Shown here: positions 28,254 through 39,057 of the stretch, piece by piece
How positions within the stretch are numbered: position 1 is the first letter of the stretch
Layout: each line of letters opens with the position of its first letter
Notes under the pieces: generated by a model
Database searches by the model: none
Told to the model about the DNA's origin: nothing
What the model saw: only the letters and a program-made list of their open reading frames with translations
Made by a program: the position numbers and the translations under genes
Source of the DNA: Bifidobacterium breve
Lineage (GTDB): Bacteria; Actinomycetota; Actinomycetes; Nanopelagicales; Nanopelagicaceae
Assembly (NCBI GenBank): GCA_945876865.1
Contig: CAMCPZ010000005.1
Coordinates: 1-56,495 of the forward strand
DNA: 56,495 bases
Direction of reading: 5' to 3'

Positions 28254-28952
28254 TTAGCGAGATACCGCTTTTTCAATTGCAATCGGCTGGATTGGTGCAC
28301 CATCTCCGGGTCCATTTGAATTATTGGAACCAAGTGCGGCGACTGCTTTCACAATTTCTAAGCCCTTAACAACTCTGCCCCATAAGGTGTAATTAGGGCC
28401 AAGTCTAGAGTTGTCATCATAAACAATAAAAAATTGGCTGCCATTTGTTCCTGGTCCAGAATTTGCCATTGCTACGGAACCTGCTGGATAAATATTTCCA
28501 ACTCCCCTTGGAAGATTCTCGTCTGGCGCAGTGTAAGCGGGACCTCCGGAACCTGTACCTGAAGGATCACCACACTGCAGAACAAATATCCCCTGCGTTG
28601 TTAAGCGATGACACGGCGACTTATCAAAAAAACCTTTATTTGCTAGGTAAGACATTGAAATTACAGTGAGCGGAGCACTTACTCCATCAGCTTCAATCTG
28701 AATTTCACCACAGTTTGTTGTTAGCGTGAAAGTTCGATTTACATACGGCCGCTTAACCTCTGGAACCGGAAGCCTCATTGGCTTATGACCTACGGCTTTA
28801 GTTGGCTTGCAAATTGATTGCACTTTATTTATCTGGCTGACTTTCTTTCCATTCTTTGCCTTCTTTTCAGCGCTTGCTGGAGCCGCCACAAATAGCGAGA
28901 GACCAAAAGCGGCAACAACTGTGAAAGTTACTGCACGGCTTGCTCGCTTCAT
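28254..28952 (-). CDS. Secreted cyclophilin-type peptidyl-prolyl isomerase
   Basis: Catalyses cis-trans isomerisation of Pro peptide bonds in exported proteins. N-terminal signal sequence (basic MKRASR, hydrophobic VTFTVVAAFGLSLFVAA, then PASA before EKK). The cyclophilin domain starts about residue 65: GEIQIEADGVSAPLTV, KGFFDKSPCHRLTTQGIFVL, and NSGPGTNGSQFFIVYDDN, which is the family core. The ATG at 28952 gives a clean signal peptide and has GGAG upstream; ATG at 28973 (ATGA overlap with guaA) would add seven residues. Co-transcribed with guaA. Confidence 0.9.
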   Translation of the reverse strand: MKRASRAVTFTVVAAFGLSLFVAAPASAEKKAKNGKKVSQINKVQSICKPTKAVGHKPMRLPVPEVKRPYVNRTFTLTTNCGEIQIEADGVSAPLTVISMSYLANKGFFDKSPCHRLTTQGIFVLQCGDPSGTGSGGPAYTAPDENLPRGVGNIYPAGSVAMANSGPGTNGSQFFIVYDDNSRLGPNYTLWGRVVKGLEIVKAVAALGSNNSNGPGDGAPIQPIAIEKAVSR

Positions 28953-28969
28953 CTGCACTTTATCTCCAA

Positions 28970-30529
28970 TCATTCCCACTCAATCGTCCCCGGCGGCTTC
29001 GATGTTACATCGAGAACCACTCTATTTACTTCACTTACTTCATTTGTAATACGAGTTGAAATCTTCTCCAATACTTCGTATGGAATCCGACTCCAATCTG
29101 CAGTCATTGCATCTTCTGATGAAACTGGTCGAAGCACAATTGGATGACCATAAGTTCGACCATCGCCCTGGACTCCTACACTTCTTACATCAGCTAATAA
29201 AACAACTGGACACTGCCAAATTATCCGATCTAAATTTGCAATGCGCAATTCATTTCGGGCAATCGCATCAGCTTTTCGCAATATTCTAAGTCTATTCTCA
29301 GTCACTTCGCCAACTATTCGAATTGCTAGGCCAGGTCCAGGGAAGGGCTGACGCCAGATAATTTCCTCCGGCAAACCAAGGGATAAGCCCGCATAGCGAA
29401 CTTCATCTTTAAACAGTGTGCGAAGTGGTTCAATTAATTTAAATTGTAAATCATCAGGTAAGCCACCAACGTTGTGATGCGATTTAATATTTGCTGCGCC
29501 ATCTCCACCGCCAGATTCAACGACATCGGGATACAAAGTTCCTTGAACCAGAAAATCAATTGGCTCGGTTGCTGAAATTTCACGAGCTGCGGTTTCAAAT
29601 ACTCTAATAAATTCAGTGCCAATAATCTTTCGCTTTGTTTCCGGATCGGTAACACCCGCAAGTGCGCTCAAGAAGCGTTCTTTGGCATCCACAACTTTGA
29701 GAGTTACTCCGGTTGATGCAACAAAGTCACGCTCCACTTGTTCGGCTTCACCTTCACGAAGTAATCCGTGGTCTACAAATACGCAAGTCAGTTGAGAGCC
29801 CACCGCTTTTTGCACGATAGCTGCGGCGACTGCTGAATCCACACCACCGGATAAACCACAAAGCACTCTTCCACTTCCAACAAGTTTCTTAACCTTTTCA
29901 ACTTCAGAAGTCACAATATTTTCAGAGTTCCAAGTTGGTTTGCATCCAACAACATCTATCAGCCAACGACGCAGAATTTCTTGGCCATTTTCGGAGTGTA
30001 AAACTTCAGGATGAAATTGCACACCAGCAAATTTGGCATCGCTATTTTCGAATGCAACAATTTCAGTGTCACTGGTGCTTGCGGTTGATGTAAATCCAGA
30101 TGGTGCGGTTGTGACACTGTCGCCGTGACTCATCCAAACACTGAACTCTTTTGGTAGATCCGCCAGCAATTTTGAATTTGAATTATGAGTAAGTGCAGTT
30201 CGGCCAAACTCGGATTTTCCGGTCTTTGTTACAACCCCACCAAGTGCGGCAGCCATAACCTGAAATCCATAGCAAATTCCAAAAATCGGAATGCCAGCTT
30301 CAAAGATTTTAGAGTCGAGAGTTGGTGCACCGGCTTCATAAACACTAGAAGGTCCGCCCGATAAAATTATCGCTTTAGGGCTTTTCTCTAACATCTTTGC
30401 AATCGGCATTGATGAAGGAACTATCTCGGAATAAACCTGCGCTTGGCGAACGCGACGAGCAATTAACTGAGCATATTGAGCACCAAAATCAACTACTAAA
30501 ACTAGTTCCTGATTCTTTGAATCAGACAC
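28970..30529 (-). CDS. guaA: GMP synthase (glutamine-hydrolysing)
   Basis: Converts XMP to GMP. The N-terminal class I amidotransferase has the nucleophile Cys in [12 protein letters not shown] and the His/Glu in [11 protein letters not shown]. The ATP-pyrophosphatase domain has the P-loop [15 protein letters not shown], and the C-terminal dimerisation domain ends [17 protein letters not shown], the family's typical end. About 519 residues. GTG at 30529 overlaps the guaB3 stop; a TTG two codons upstream (30535) is also possible. The guaB-guaB3-guaA order puts the IMP-to-GMP steps in one unit. Confidence 0.95.
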   Translation of the reverse strand: MSDSKNQELVLVVDFGAQYAQLIARRVRQAQVYSEIVPSSMPIAKMLEKSPKAIILSGGPSSVYEAGAPTLDSKIFEAGIPIFGICYGFQVMAAALGGVVTKTGKSEFGRTALTHNSNSKLLADLPKEFSVWMSHGDSVTTAPSGFTSTASTSDTEIVAFENSDAKFAGVQFHPEVLHSENGQEILRRWLIDVVGCKPTWNSENIVTSEVEKVKKLVGSGRVLCGLSGGVDSAVAAAIVQKAVGSQLTCVFVDHGLLREGEAEQVERDFVASTGVTLKVVDAKERFLSALAGVTDPETKRKIIGTEFIRVFETAAREISATEPIDFLVQGTLYPDVVESGGGDGAANIKSHHNVGGLPDDLQFKLIEPLRTLFKDEVRYAGLSLGLPEEIIWRQPFPGPGLAIRIVGEVTENRLRILRKADAIARNELRIANLDRIIWQCPVVLLADVRSVGVQGDGRTYGHPIVLRPVSSEDAMTADWSRIPYEVLEKISTRITNEVSEVNRVVLDVTSKPPGTIEWE

Positions 30530-31634
30530 GGTCAATTACAACTTCAACGCGCTGGAACTCTTTGAGATCCGAGTAGCCAGATGTAGCCATTGCACGTCGC
30601 AGTGCGCCAAACAAATTCATGCTGCCATCAGCAAGATGTGATGGTCCAACCAGGATTTCTTCTAAGCTTCCGACAGTTCCGACTTGAACTCTGTCGCCAC
30701 GAGGTAATTCGAGATGATGCGCTTCTGATCCCCAGTGCCAGCCTTTTCCTGGTGATTCAACTGCTTTAGCAAGTGGTGAGCCCATCATCACTGCATCTGC
30801 GCCACACGCAATTGCCTTCGCAATATCGCCAGACTTTCCTACAGATCCATCTGCAATTACGTGAACAAAACGTCCACCAGATTCATCCATGTAATCTCGA
30901 CGCGCAGATGCAACTTCAGCAACAGCTGATGCCATTGGAACTGCAATTCCTAATACTGAACGAGTTGTGTGGGCAGCTCCGCCACCAAAACCAACTAATA
31001 CACCTGCTGCGCCCGCGCGCATTAAGTGCAGAGCGCCAGTTCCGGTTGCACATCCTCCAACAATTACCGGCACATCTAATTCATAAATAAACTTCTTTAA
31101 ATTTAGTGGAGCAACTTCGGCAGATACATGTTCGGCGCTAACAGTTGTTCCACGGATAACGAAAATATCTACGCCGGCATCAATAACAGCCTTCGCGTGT
31201 TCTGCGGTTCGCTGCGGCGAAAGGGCTGCTGCAACAGTAACGCCAGCGGCACGAATCTGGGCGATACGTTCCTTAATTAATTCTGGTCTAATTGGAAGTG
31301 AGTAAAGTTCTTGCATTCTGCGAATAGCTTTATCTTGTGGCATTGAAGCAATTTCACCAAGTGGAATTCTTGGATCATCATGGCGAGTCCAAAGTCCTTC
31401 AAGATTTAACACACCGAGGCCACCAAGTTTTCCAATTGCGATTGCAGTTTCTGGTGAAACAACAGAATCCATCGGGGCTGCCATCATAGGAAGTGAGAAT
31501 TTATAAGCATCAATCTGCCAGGCGATAGAAACTTCTTCTGGATCGCGGGTTCGCCGGCTCGGAACAATCGCAATGTCATCGAATGAATAACCTACGCGGG
31601 CCCGCTTACCTGGTCCGATTTCGATTTCGTTCAT
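30522..31634 (-). CDS. guaB3: IMP dehydrogenase-related protein GuaB3
   Basis: TIM-barrel protein of the IMPDH/GMP reductase superfamily, 370 residues, without CBS domains, as is usual for GuaB3. Seen: [40 protein letters not shown], and [20 protein letters not shown]. The loop that in IMPDH holds the catalytic Cys (G-x-G-S-x-C-T-T) reads [11 protein letters not shown] here, with His222 in the Cys position, so ordinary IMPDH chemistry is unlikely. Cyanobacterial GuaB3 proteins do have a Cys there. The gene starts with ATG 2 bases after guaB and has GGAAAG as ribosome binding site. Role unknown; perhaps regulatory or a partner of GuaB. Confidence 0.88.
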   Translation of the reverse strand: MNEIEIGPGKRARVGYSFDDIAIVPSRRTRDPEEVSIAWQIDAYKFSLPMMAAPMDSVVSPETAIAIGKLGGLGVLNLEGLWTRHDDPRIPLGEIASMPQDKAIRRMQELYSLPIRPELIKERIAQIRAAGVTVAAALSPQRTAEHAKAVIDAGVDIFVIRGTTVSAEHVSAEVAPLNLKKFIYELDVPVIVGGCATGTGALHLMRAGAAGVLVGFGGGAAHTTRSVLGIAVPMASAVAEVASARRDYMDESGGRFVHVIADGSVGKSGDIAKAIACGADAVMMGSPLAKAVESPGKGWHWGSEAHHLELPRGDRVQVGTVGSLEEILVGPSHLADGSMNLFGALRRAMATSGYSDLKEFQRVEVVIDRV

Positions 31635-31636
31635 GG

Positions 31637-32767
<1,131 letters not shown>

Positions 32768-32770
<3 letters not shown>

Positions 32771-32788
32771 GTCAATCAAATTGACTAG
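32768..32788. promoter_or_regulatory. Perfect 9-3-9 palindrome at the guaB promoter (putative operator)
   Basis: Arms CTAGTCAAT and ATTGACTAG flank CAA with no mismatch. The element covers the first bases of the guaB -10 and the region just upstream, a typical repressor site. Its binding factor is unknown; purine-responsive control of guaB-guaB3-guaA would fit. Confidence 0.65.
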
Positions 32789-32822
32789 TTTTCCCCCGTT
32801 TCACCAATCATTTAAGCGGAAA

Positions 32823-33755
32823 TCAAACGGCGATAGCCTGCATTATCTGCTCTCGAGCATCGCTCAATCCTTTAGTTATAACCAACTTATTTGTTAACTC
32901 AACTTTCGAAGATTTCCATCCTGGTCCGCCAAGAAGTATCCGTGGAGCCGGTCGGATTGCTGGCAGGGATTTAACATACTTATGATCTGCATTTTCACTC
33001 AATTGAGCCCAGAGAAAAATTGCTGGTGGCGCAGATTTAATTATCACTTCGTTCAAGGCACTTTGTGGAGTCCTGGCACCCAGGTAGATACATTCAATCC
33101 CGGACTCTGCAAGAACTGCCGCAAGGGCGGCTAGTGCAAGTGAGTGGTATTCATTTTCAACACACGCCAGCAAGACTGGTCGAGAGTTTTTTGGCTTTGC
33201 TATTTTCCCTAAATTTTCGCTAAGGATTTTACGTAAGACTTCGCTTAAGAAATGTTCGGTCTCGATACCGGTCCCGGTCCGGACCCAATCGTCACCAACT
33301 TCTGTTAACAGTGGGGCAATTACTTCGACCCAAGTTGTTTCTAATCCACTCTCCGATATTGATTTCTTTAACAACTTTTCGATATTAGCTTGATCAAACT
33401 TCAAGGCAGATTTATAGAGCAGTGTGACTAAATCGCATTTAGCTTCAGATTCTTGAACGACTTTCTCAACTTTATTCTTGGTGCTCTTCGCACTTAGAGC
33501 CAGCGCCTTACTAGCTGCGTCTTTGGGTGCAACACCGGCAACAATTAGTCGAGCCATTGCAGTTAATCTCATCAAGTCTGTTGCGGAATATCTTCTATGA
33601 GTTCCAGAATCATGTTCACTTGGGCCAATGCCATATCGGCGGTCCCAGGTTCGAAGGGTTGCTGGGGCCACCCCGAGCCTTCTGGCGACGGCTGCGACGG
33701 TTAGAGAATCATCTTCGTCAACAGATTCGACAACTGTGTCGATTGCGCGGGCCAT
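32823..33755 (-). CDS. MerR-family regulator with cobalamin-binding domain (CarH/LitR-like)
   Basis: Predicted B12-dependent, probably light-responsive transcription repressor. The N-terminal MerR helix-turn-helix lies at about residues 18-80 (LTVAAVARRLGVAPATLRTW, then DRRYGIGPSEHDSGTHRRYS). The cobalamin cap helix bundle follows, with the CarH-type W-x9-E-H motif: Trp157, Glu167, His168. The B12-binding Rossmann domain begins at about residue 193 with the lower-ligand His204 in ENEYHSLALAALA and continues to LLGGPGW. 310 residues, close to CarH. The ATG at 33755 gives the best start; a longer frame to 33902 would add residues overlapping the whiB promoter. It is divergent from whiB. Target genes (carotenoid/retinal synthesis in relatives) are not in the window. 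Confidence 0.86.
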   Translation of the reverse strand: MARAIDTVVESVDEDDSLTVAAVARRLGVAPATLRTWDRRYGIGPSEHDSGTHRRYSATDLMRLTAMARLIVAGVAPKDAASKALALSAKSTKNKVEKVVQESEAKCDLVTLLYKSALKFDQANIEKLLKKSISESGLETTWVEVIAPLLTEVGDDWVRTGTGIETEHFLSEVLRKILSENLGKIAKPKNSRPVLLACVENEYHSLALAALAAVLAESGIECIYLGARTPQSALNEVIIKSAPPAIFLWAQLSENADHKYVKSLPAIRPAPRILLGGPGWKSSKVELTNKLVITKGLSDAREQIMQAIAV

Positions 33756-33840
33756 TCGGCAATTCTCTCGATTTAAAGTGAGGCGCGCCACTTGAAACCT
33801 TGGAATTTGCAGCAATTTGGCAACAAAACCCCCAAAATAC

Positions 33841-33876
33841 TTGAACAACCTATGGCGCGGTTGTAGCATTTGGCCT
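33841..33876 (+). promoter_or_regulatory. whiB promoter
   Basis: TTGAAC (33841-33846), a 17-base spacer, and TAGCAT (33864-33869) form a good -35/-10 pair. Transcription would start near 33876, leaving a leader of about 28 bases that holds a TTGGAG ribosome binding site. The opposite strand has TAGGTT (33847-33852), a possible -10 for the divergent regulator. Confidence 0.6.
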
Positions 33877-33903
33877 ACGCACGGAGAAAGAATTGGAGCC
33901 AAG

Positions 33904-34212
33904 ATGACAAGTCAATTGCAACCTAGACCAATCGCATCTGATTGGGAGTGGCAAGAATCTGCTGCCTGTCGTGAGCTGCCAACTGAAATGTTCTTCTACA
34001 CAGATGGCGAACGTGGTCCTCGCCGCAAGAATCGCGAGAACGCTGCTAAAGCAGTTTGTGCTTCTTGCCCAGTAATTCAAGCGTGCAGAAAACAAGCACT
34101 AACTCTGGCTGAGCCCTATGGTATTTGGGGCGGACTTACTGAAGAAGATCGCTTAACAATTTTAAGTCGTGAACAGAAAGTTGTAGAGCACTCATTCTCT
34201 TCAGCTTCTTAA
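33904..34212 (+). CDS. WhiB-family iron-sulfur regulator (WhiB3/WhiD type)
   Basis: Small actinobacterial [4Fe-4S] protein that controls transcription with the housekeeping sigma factor. The four cluster Cys are Cys22, Cys52, Cys55 and Cys61 (C-x29-C-x2-C-x5-C). After them comes the turn EPYGIWGGLTEEDR and a short basic tail. The segment MFFYTDGERGPRRKNRENAA resembles Mycobacterium tuberculosis WhiB3 and Streptomyces WhiD, and the proximity to groEL and guaB agrees with the whiD locus. 102 residues from the ATG at 33904, which has GGAG upstream; an upstream in-frame extension is not WhiB-like. Specific signal unknown. Confidence 0.92.
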   Translation: MTSQLQPRPIASDWEWQESAACRELPTEMFFYTDGERGPRRKNRENAAKAVCASCPVIQACRKQALTLAEPYGIWGGLTEEDRLTILSREQKVVEHSFSSAS

Positions 34213-34232
34213 ATTAATTAGTTCTTTAAAAC

Positions 34233-35072
34233 CTAACTTGCCAATGGCCCTAAGAGGAATCCCTTCAGGCGGGCCTGAGGATTAGGATCACCTCTGTGTT
34301 TAGCTGCAAATTCTGCAGTTCCATTCTTGCCACAAAGTGAAAGTATATTTCCCCTTCCACCTGGGTGCGAACCAATCCACTTTGTTAAATCATAAACATT
34401 TCCATCGATAACTGACCAGCAGCTAGCTTCGCTGTTATTGGCCCGAACTTTCTCCATGGTGTAACCACTCTGTTCTGCTGTTGGCTTTGGCGATGGTGTT
34501 GAACTTGCAACCGGTTTTGGTGTTGAACTTGCAACCGGTTTTGGCGCTTCATTAGTTCCACGAATTACTTCACCAACTACGCCTTCTTTTTCGCCCACAG
34601 CTATTGTGATTGCTGCTCTACTTTTTGAAGTGATTTCAAAGCTATAAATGCCACCTTGCGCTTTGCTGTTATAGCGCCCAAGATAAAGATAATTCACGCC
34701 ACCGTATGGCTCGAAAAATTTTGTTCGCTCGGTAAATTTCATCGTAACTTTAGATCCGGAAGGGCTGGTAATCACAAGTGTTGGTAACGACTTATTGCGC
34801 AATGCGCTCTCTGGTTTTTTATCGACTATCAAGTATTGAACAGCGAGCTCTTCGCCCTCTTTAAACTGGGCACGGAAAGCCTTCTTCTGTCCGGCTTTAG
34901 TGAATGCAGCGCGCACAGCAAATGAGAGCGTTCCATCAACAATAAGCGGTCCTTTTGACGCTGTTGTTTCAGAATCTGATAAAACTAAAGGTTGATGGGC
35001 ATTGGCTACTCCGCTGCCAATAGTTGAACCAATAATTAAAAATGCTAGAGCCCCTGCTATTGATTTGCGCAT
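34233..35072 (-). CDS. Secreted protein with C-terminal cytochrome b5-like heme domain
   Basis: Exported 279-residue protein. Signal peptide MRKSIAGALAFLIIGSTIGS followed by GVANA. Residues 28-170 form a beta-rich domain of unknown kind (TLVITSPSGSKVTMKF; GGIYSFEITSKSRAAITI). A Pro/Ser/Thr linker at about 176-198 contains two identical PKPVASST units. The C-terminal domain (about 203-276) is cytochrome b5-like: SCWSVIDGNVYDLTKWIGSH, then PGG with axial His236, and the second axial His259 in AAKHRGDPN. Cys218 and Cys247 may form a disulfide. Possibly an extracellular electron carrier. It converges on whiB and shares no obvious operon. Confidence 0.78.
   Translation of the reverse strand: MRKSIAGALAFLIIGSTIGSGVANAHQPLVLSDSETTASKGPLIVDGTLSFAVRAAFTKAGQKKAFRAQFKEGEELAVQYLIVDKKPESALRNKSLPTLVITSPSGSKVTMKFTERTKFFEPYGGVNYLYLGRYNSKAQGGIYSFEITSKSRAAITIAVGEKEGVVGEVIRGTNEAPKPVASSTPKPVASSTPSPKPTAEQSGYTMEKVRANNSEASCWSVIDGNVYDLTKWIGSHPGGRGNILSLCGKNGTAEFAAKHRGDPNPQARLKGFLLGPLAS
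34497..34544. repeat. Two perfect 24-base tandem repeats in the linker of the cytochrome b5-like gene
   Basis: TGTTGAACTTGCAACCGGTT plus TTGG is repeated without mismatch at 34497-34520 and 34521-34544. On the coding strand each unit gives the 8-residue PKPVASST. The unit length is a multiple of three, so copy-number change would lengthen or shorten the linker in frame. Confidence 0.93.
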
Positions 35073-35124
35073 GAGAAAAGATTACCCGAGCAAAGTTACT
35101 TGCGCATTTTGGCTTAGAACTTGC

Positions 35125-35889
35125 TTAAACCCGAGTGAGATTCCATGCCCGCACGCCACCAACAATTCCAGCTGCGTTTGGAACAATAACAACGTCATCC
35201 CCAATAAGTTCTAAGACTTCTGGCCGGATTCGGCGGGCATTTCCACCCCCTAAATAAAGTCGATCCCAGTGAAAGACTGGGCGCAAATCTGTGACCATTA
35301 GACGAATTCGCCGCGACCAGAATGAGTCCCCAAGCCGGCGACGTTCGTGTTCGCCAATCCACTCGTCATAAATAGTTGAACGTCGAATTGGTGCATGTGA
35401 AAGTTCAATATGTGGGGCAAGTTTTCCGCCATCAAATACTGCGCAACCTAAGCCGGTTCCAAGAGTTAAAACAACTTCAAAACCTGAACCTGCAACTACG
35501 CCTGCGCCATGAACTTCGGCATCATTTAGCATAAGTGTAGGAAGGCCAAAAGTTTCTTGGACCAGACTTTTAAAATCTAAACCTTTCCAAGCATAGAACA
35601 ACTCTGGATCTACTCTGGTTCGCGGACCCTTCACATTTATGTAATGCGGGGTGTGAACAACAACGCCATGTCGAACCATTCCTGGAAATCCAACTGTTAT
35701 GCGATCAGCCTTTGGCAACTTTGCTGCGATGCCTTGAAAAACTTCGATTAAGCCAGCTGGTGTAAGTGGATATGGCGTGGGCACTGCAACTGCAGGTGCA
35801 TGCATCGTGCCATCTTCATCAAGAACAGAGGCTTTAATACTTAGCCCACCGCAATCAATGCTCAAAGTCATAATTGGGGAATTTGCCAT
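35125..35889 (-). CDS. ppgK: ROK-family sugar kinase, polyphosphate glucokinase-like
   Basis: Probably phosphorylates glucose, using polyphosphate and/or ATP. Seen: the N-terminal phosphate loop MTLSIDCGGLSIKASVLDED, LMLNDAEVHGAGV with the catalytic Asp, the second phosphate loop VLTLGTGLGCAVFDGGKLAP, and a C-terminal LYLGGGNARR. The ROK zinc-binding Cys motif is absent, as in PpgK. 254 residues, near the 265 of mycobacterial PpgK. Strict polyphosphate specificity cannot be proven by sequence. It is the first gene after the groEL terminator and must have its own promoter. Confidence 0.75.
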   Translation of the reverse strand: MANSPIMTLSIDCGGLSIKASVLDEDGTMHAPAVAVPTPYPLTPAGLIEVFQGIAAKLPKADRITVGFPGMVRHGVVVHTPHYINVKGPRTRVDPELFYAWKGLDFKSLVQETFGLPTLMLNDAEVHGAGVVAGSGFEVVLTLGTGLGCAVFDGGKLAPHIELSHAPIRRSTIYDEWIGEHERRRLGDSFWSRRIRLMVTDLRPVFHWDRLYLGGGNARRIRPEVLELIGDDVVIVPNAAGIVGGVRAWNLTRV

Positions 35890-35907
35890 GAGCTAATTAA
35901 ACCAATA

Positions 35908-35943
35908 AAAAAGGCCCCACACTAATGAAAGTTTGGGGCCTTA
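35908..35943 (-). terminator. Rho-independent terminator of the groES-groEL operon
   Basis: AAGGCCCCA (35911-35919) pairs perfectly with TGGGGCCTT (35934-35942), and on the minus strand the stem is followed by a run of T. It lies just downstream of groEL. Confidence 0.92.
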
Positions 35944-35970
35944 AATATTAAGCGTTAATTAGCGCCTAAA

Positions 35971-37608
<1,638 letters not shown>

Positions 37609-37611
37609 CTA

Positions 37612-37908
37612 TTACTTCTTCTCAATAATTGCTAATACGTCGCGAGCTGAAAGAACAAGGTATTCCTCGTTGTTGTACTTAACTTCAGTTCCGCCATACT
37701 TGCTATAAAGAACTACATCGCCAACTTTTACATCCATTGGTGTGCGAACGCCATCATCAAAACGACCTGGACCAACTGCAATAACAGTGCCCTCTTGTGG
37801 CTTCTCTTTTGCAGTATCTGGAATTACTAAACCTGATGCTGTTGTTTGTTCGGCTTCATTTTCCTTTACAACTATGCGATCTTCTAGTGGCTTGATGGTT
37901 ACGGCCAT
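37612..37908 (-). CDS. groES: Co-chaperonin GroES
   Basis: 10-kDa lid of the GroEL chamber, 98 residues. [20 protein letters not shown] and the mobile loop [20 protein letters not shown] are standard, as is [16 protein letters not shown] near the C-terminus. ATG with GGAG ribosome binding site. A CIRCE-type operator lies about 43 bases upstream, so HrcA control is expected. Confidence 0.96.
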   Translation of the reverse strand: MAVTIKPLEDRIVVKENEAEQTTASGLVIPDTAKEKPQEGTVIAVGPGRFDDGVRTPMDVKVGDVVLYSKYGGTEVKYNNEEYLVLSARDVLAIIEKK

Positions 37909-37950
37909 GACTGCTCCTTCATGATTGACTTATTGGAGGGCTCTACTCGA

Positions 37951-37977
37951 TTAGCAGACTCACCCTTCGAGTGCTAA
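37951..37977 (-). promoter_or_regulatory. CIRCE operator (HrcA site) of groES-groEL
   Basis: The 27-base element has the perfect arm GAGTGCTAA (37969-37977) and a degenerate arm TTAGCAGAC (37951-37959, two mismatches to TTAGCACTC) with the canonical 9-base spacing. It lies at the predicted transcription start, the standard place for HrcA repression of heat-shock chaperonins. Confidence 0.82.
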
Positions 37978-37982
37978 CGCAA

Positions 37983-38012
37983 ACTCTAAGGCAGGGGTGG
38001 GTGGGGCGTCAA
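37983..38012 (-). promoter_or_regulatory. groES-groEL promoter
   Basis: On the minus strand TTGACG (38007-38012), an 18-base spacer and TAGAGT (37983-37988) form a -35/-10 pair. Transcription would begin near 37976, at the edge of the CIRCE element, leaving a leader of about 68 bases. Confidence 0.65.
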
Positions 38013-38019
38013 AATTTAA

Positions 38020-39057
38020 CTAAAAGATGGGCTTTGAAATACCCGAGCTGGAATCGGCGGCAAAGCCTATTTGTGAGGGTTTTAAGCCCTTTGCCACGGC
38101 AAGAGAACCAATTGCCGCAACCATTGCCCCATTATCAGTGCATAAATCCATAGGTGGAATCCGCAGTTGAATACCGGCCTTGGTCGTCCGTTCTGAGGCC
38201 AATTCACGCAACCTGCTGTTGGCGGCGACCCCGCCAGCAATAATAAGAGTTTCAATACCACTCTCTTTTGCTGCACCAATTGCCTTCATCAGTAGCACAT
38301 CAACAACAGCCTCTTGGAAAGAAGCTGCTACATCAGCCCGTAGATAACTTGGAGTTTTTGCTAGGTATCTTGAGACTGCGGTTTTCAGACCTGAAAACGA
38401 GAAATCATATTTGTGATCAACCAAATCGCGAGCCAGAGTAAGTCCTCTTGGGAATTCAATCGCATCTGGATTGCCAGACTTTGCTTCACGATCAATCGCT
38501 GGTCCACCCGGAAAGCCAAGCTCTAAAATTCTGGCGATTTTATCGAATGCTTCGCCAGCAGCATCATCGATGGTCGAACCAAGAGTTTTAACATCGCTGG
38601 TCAAGTCAGTTACTTCCAGAATCGAACTATGGCCTCCACTCACCAGAAGTGCGATTGCTGGATTCAATTTGTGATCCGAATTCAGTGAATCTACTGCGAT
38701 ATGCGCCGATAAATGATTAACGCCATAAAGTGGTTTATCTAGTGCAAGTGCCAAACCTGCTGCACTTGAAGTTCCTACCAATAGCGCCCCAATCAATCCT
38801 GGGCCAGCAGTAACAGCAAAAGCATCAATGTCCTTCAGCGAAACTTTGGCATCGCTAAGTGCTTGTGCAATAACGTTTGGCATAGCTTCTAAATGTGCGC
38901 GGCTAGCAATCTCGGGAACCACGCCACCAAATCGGGCATGTTCATCAACGCTGGATGAAATTACATTGGCAAGTAATTTTCGACCAGCAACAATTCCTAC
39001 TGCAGTCTCATCACAAGAAGTTTCGATTCCAAGAACTAAGGCGTCAGAGTTTTTCAT
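38020..39057 (-). CDS. tsaD: tRNA N6-adenosine threonylcarbamoyltransferase TsaD
   Basis: Transfers the threonylcarbamoyl group to A37 of ANN-decoding tRNAs (t6A). N-terminus [20 protein letters not shown] is the family's; metal ligands are the two His of [11 protein letters not shown] and the Asp of [21 protein letters not shown] is the nucleotide loop. 345 residues, normal. ATG overlaps the preceding gene's stop (ATGA), coupling it with its partner TsaB. Confidence 0.96.
   Translation of the reverse strand: MKNSDALVLGIETSCDETAVGIVAGRKLLANVISSSVDEHARFGGVVPEIASRAHLEAMPNVIAQALSDAKVSLKDIDAFAVTAGPGLIGALLVGTSSAAGLALALDKPLYGVNHLSAHIAVDSLNSDHKLNPAIALLVSGGHSSILEVTDLTSDVKTLGSTIDDAAGEAFDKIARILELGFPGGPAIDREAKSGNPDAIEFPRGLTLARDLVDHKYDFSFSGLKTAVSRYLAKTPSYLRADVAASFQEAVVDVLLMKAIGAAKESGIETLIIAGGVAANSRLRELASERTTKAGIQLRIPPMDLCTDNGAMVAAIGSLAVAKGLKPSQIGFAADSSSGISKPIF

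Noticed and set aside
33756-33902. N-terminal extension of the MerR/B12 regulator frame
   Set aside because: The added 49 residues cover the divergent whiB promoter and precede the normal MerR start; the ATG at 33755 gives a normal protein.
33817-33903. N-terminal extension of the WhiB frame
   Set aside because: It runs through the predicted -35/-10 promoter, is unlike any WhiB protein, and the ATG at 33904 has a proper ribosome binding site.
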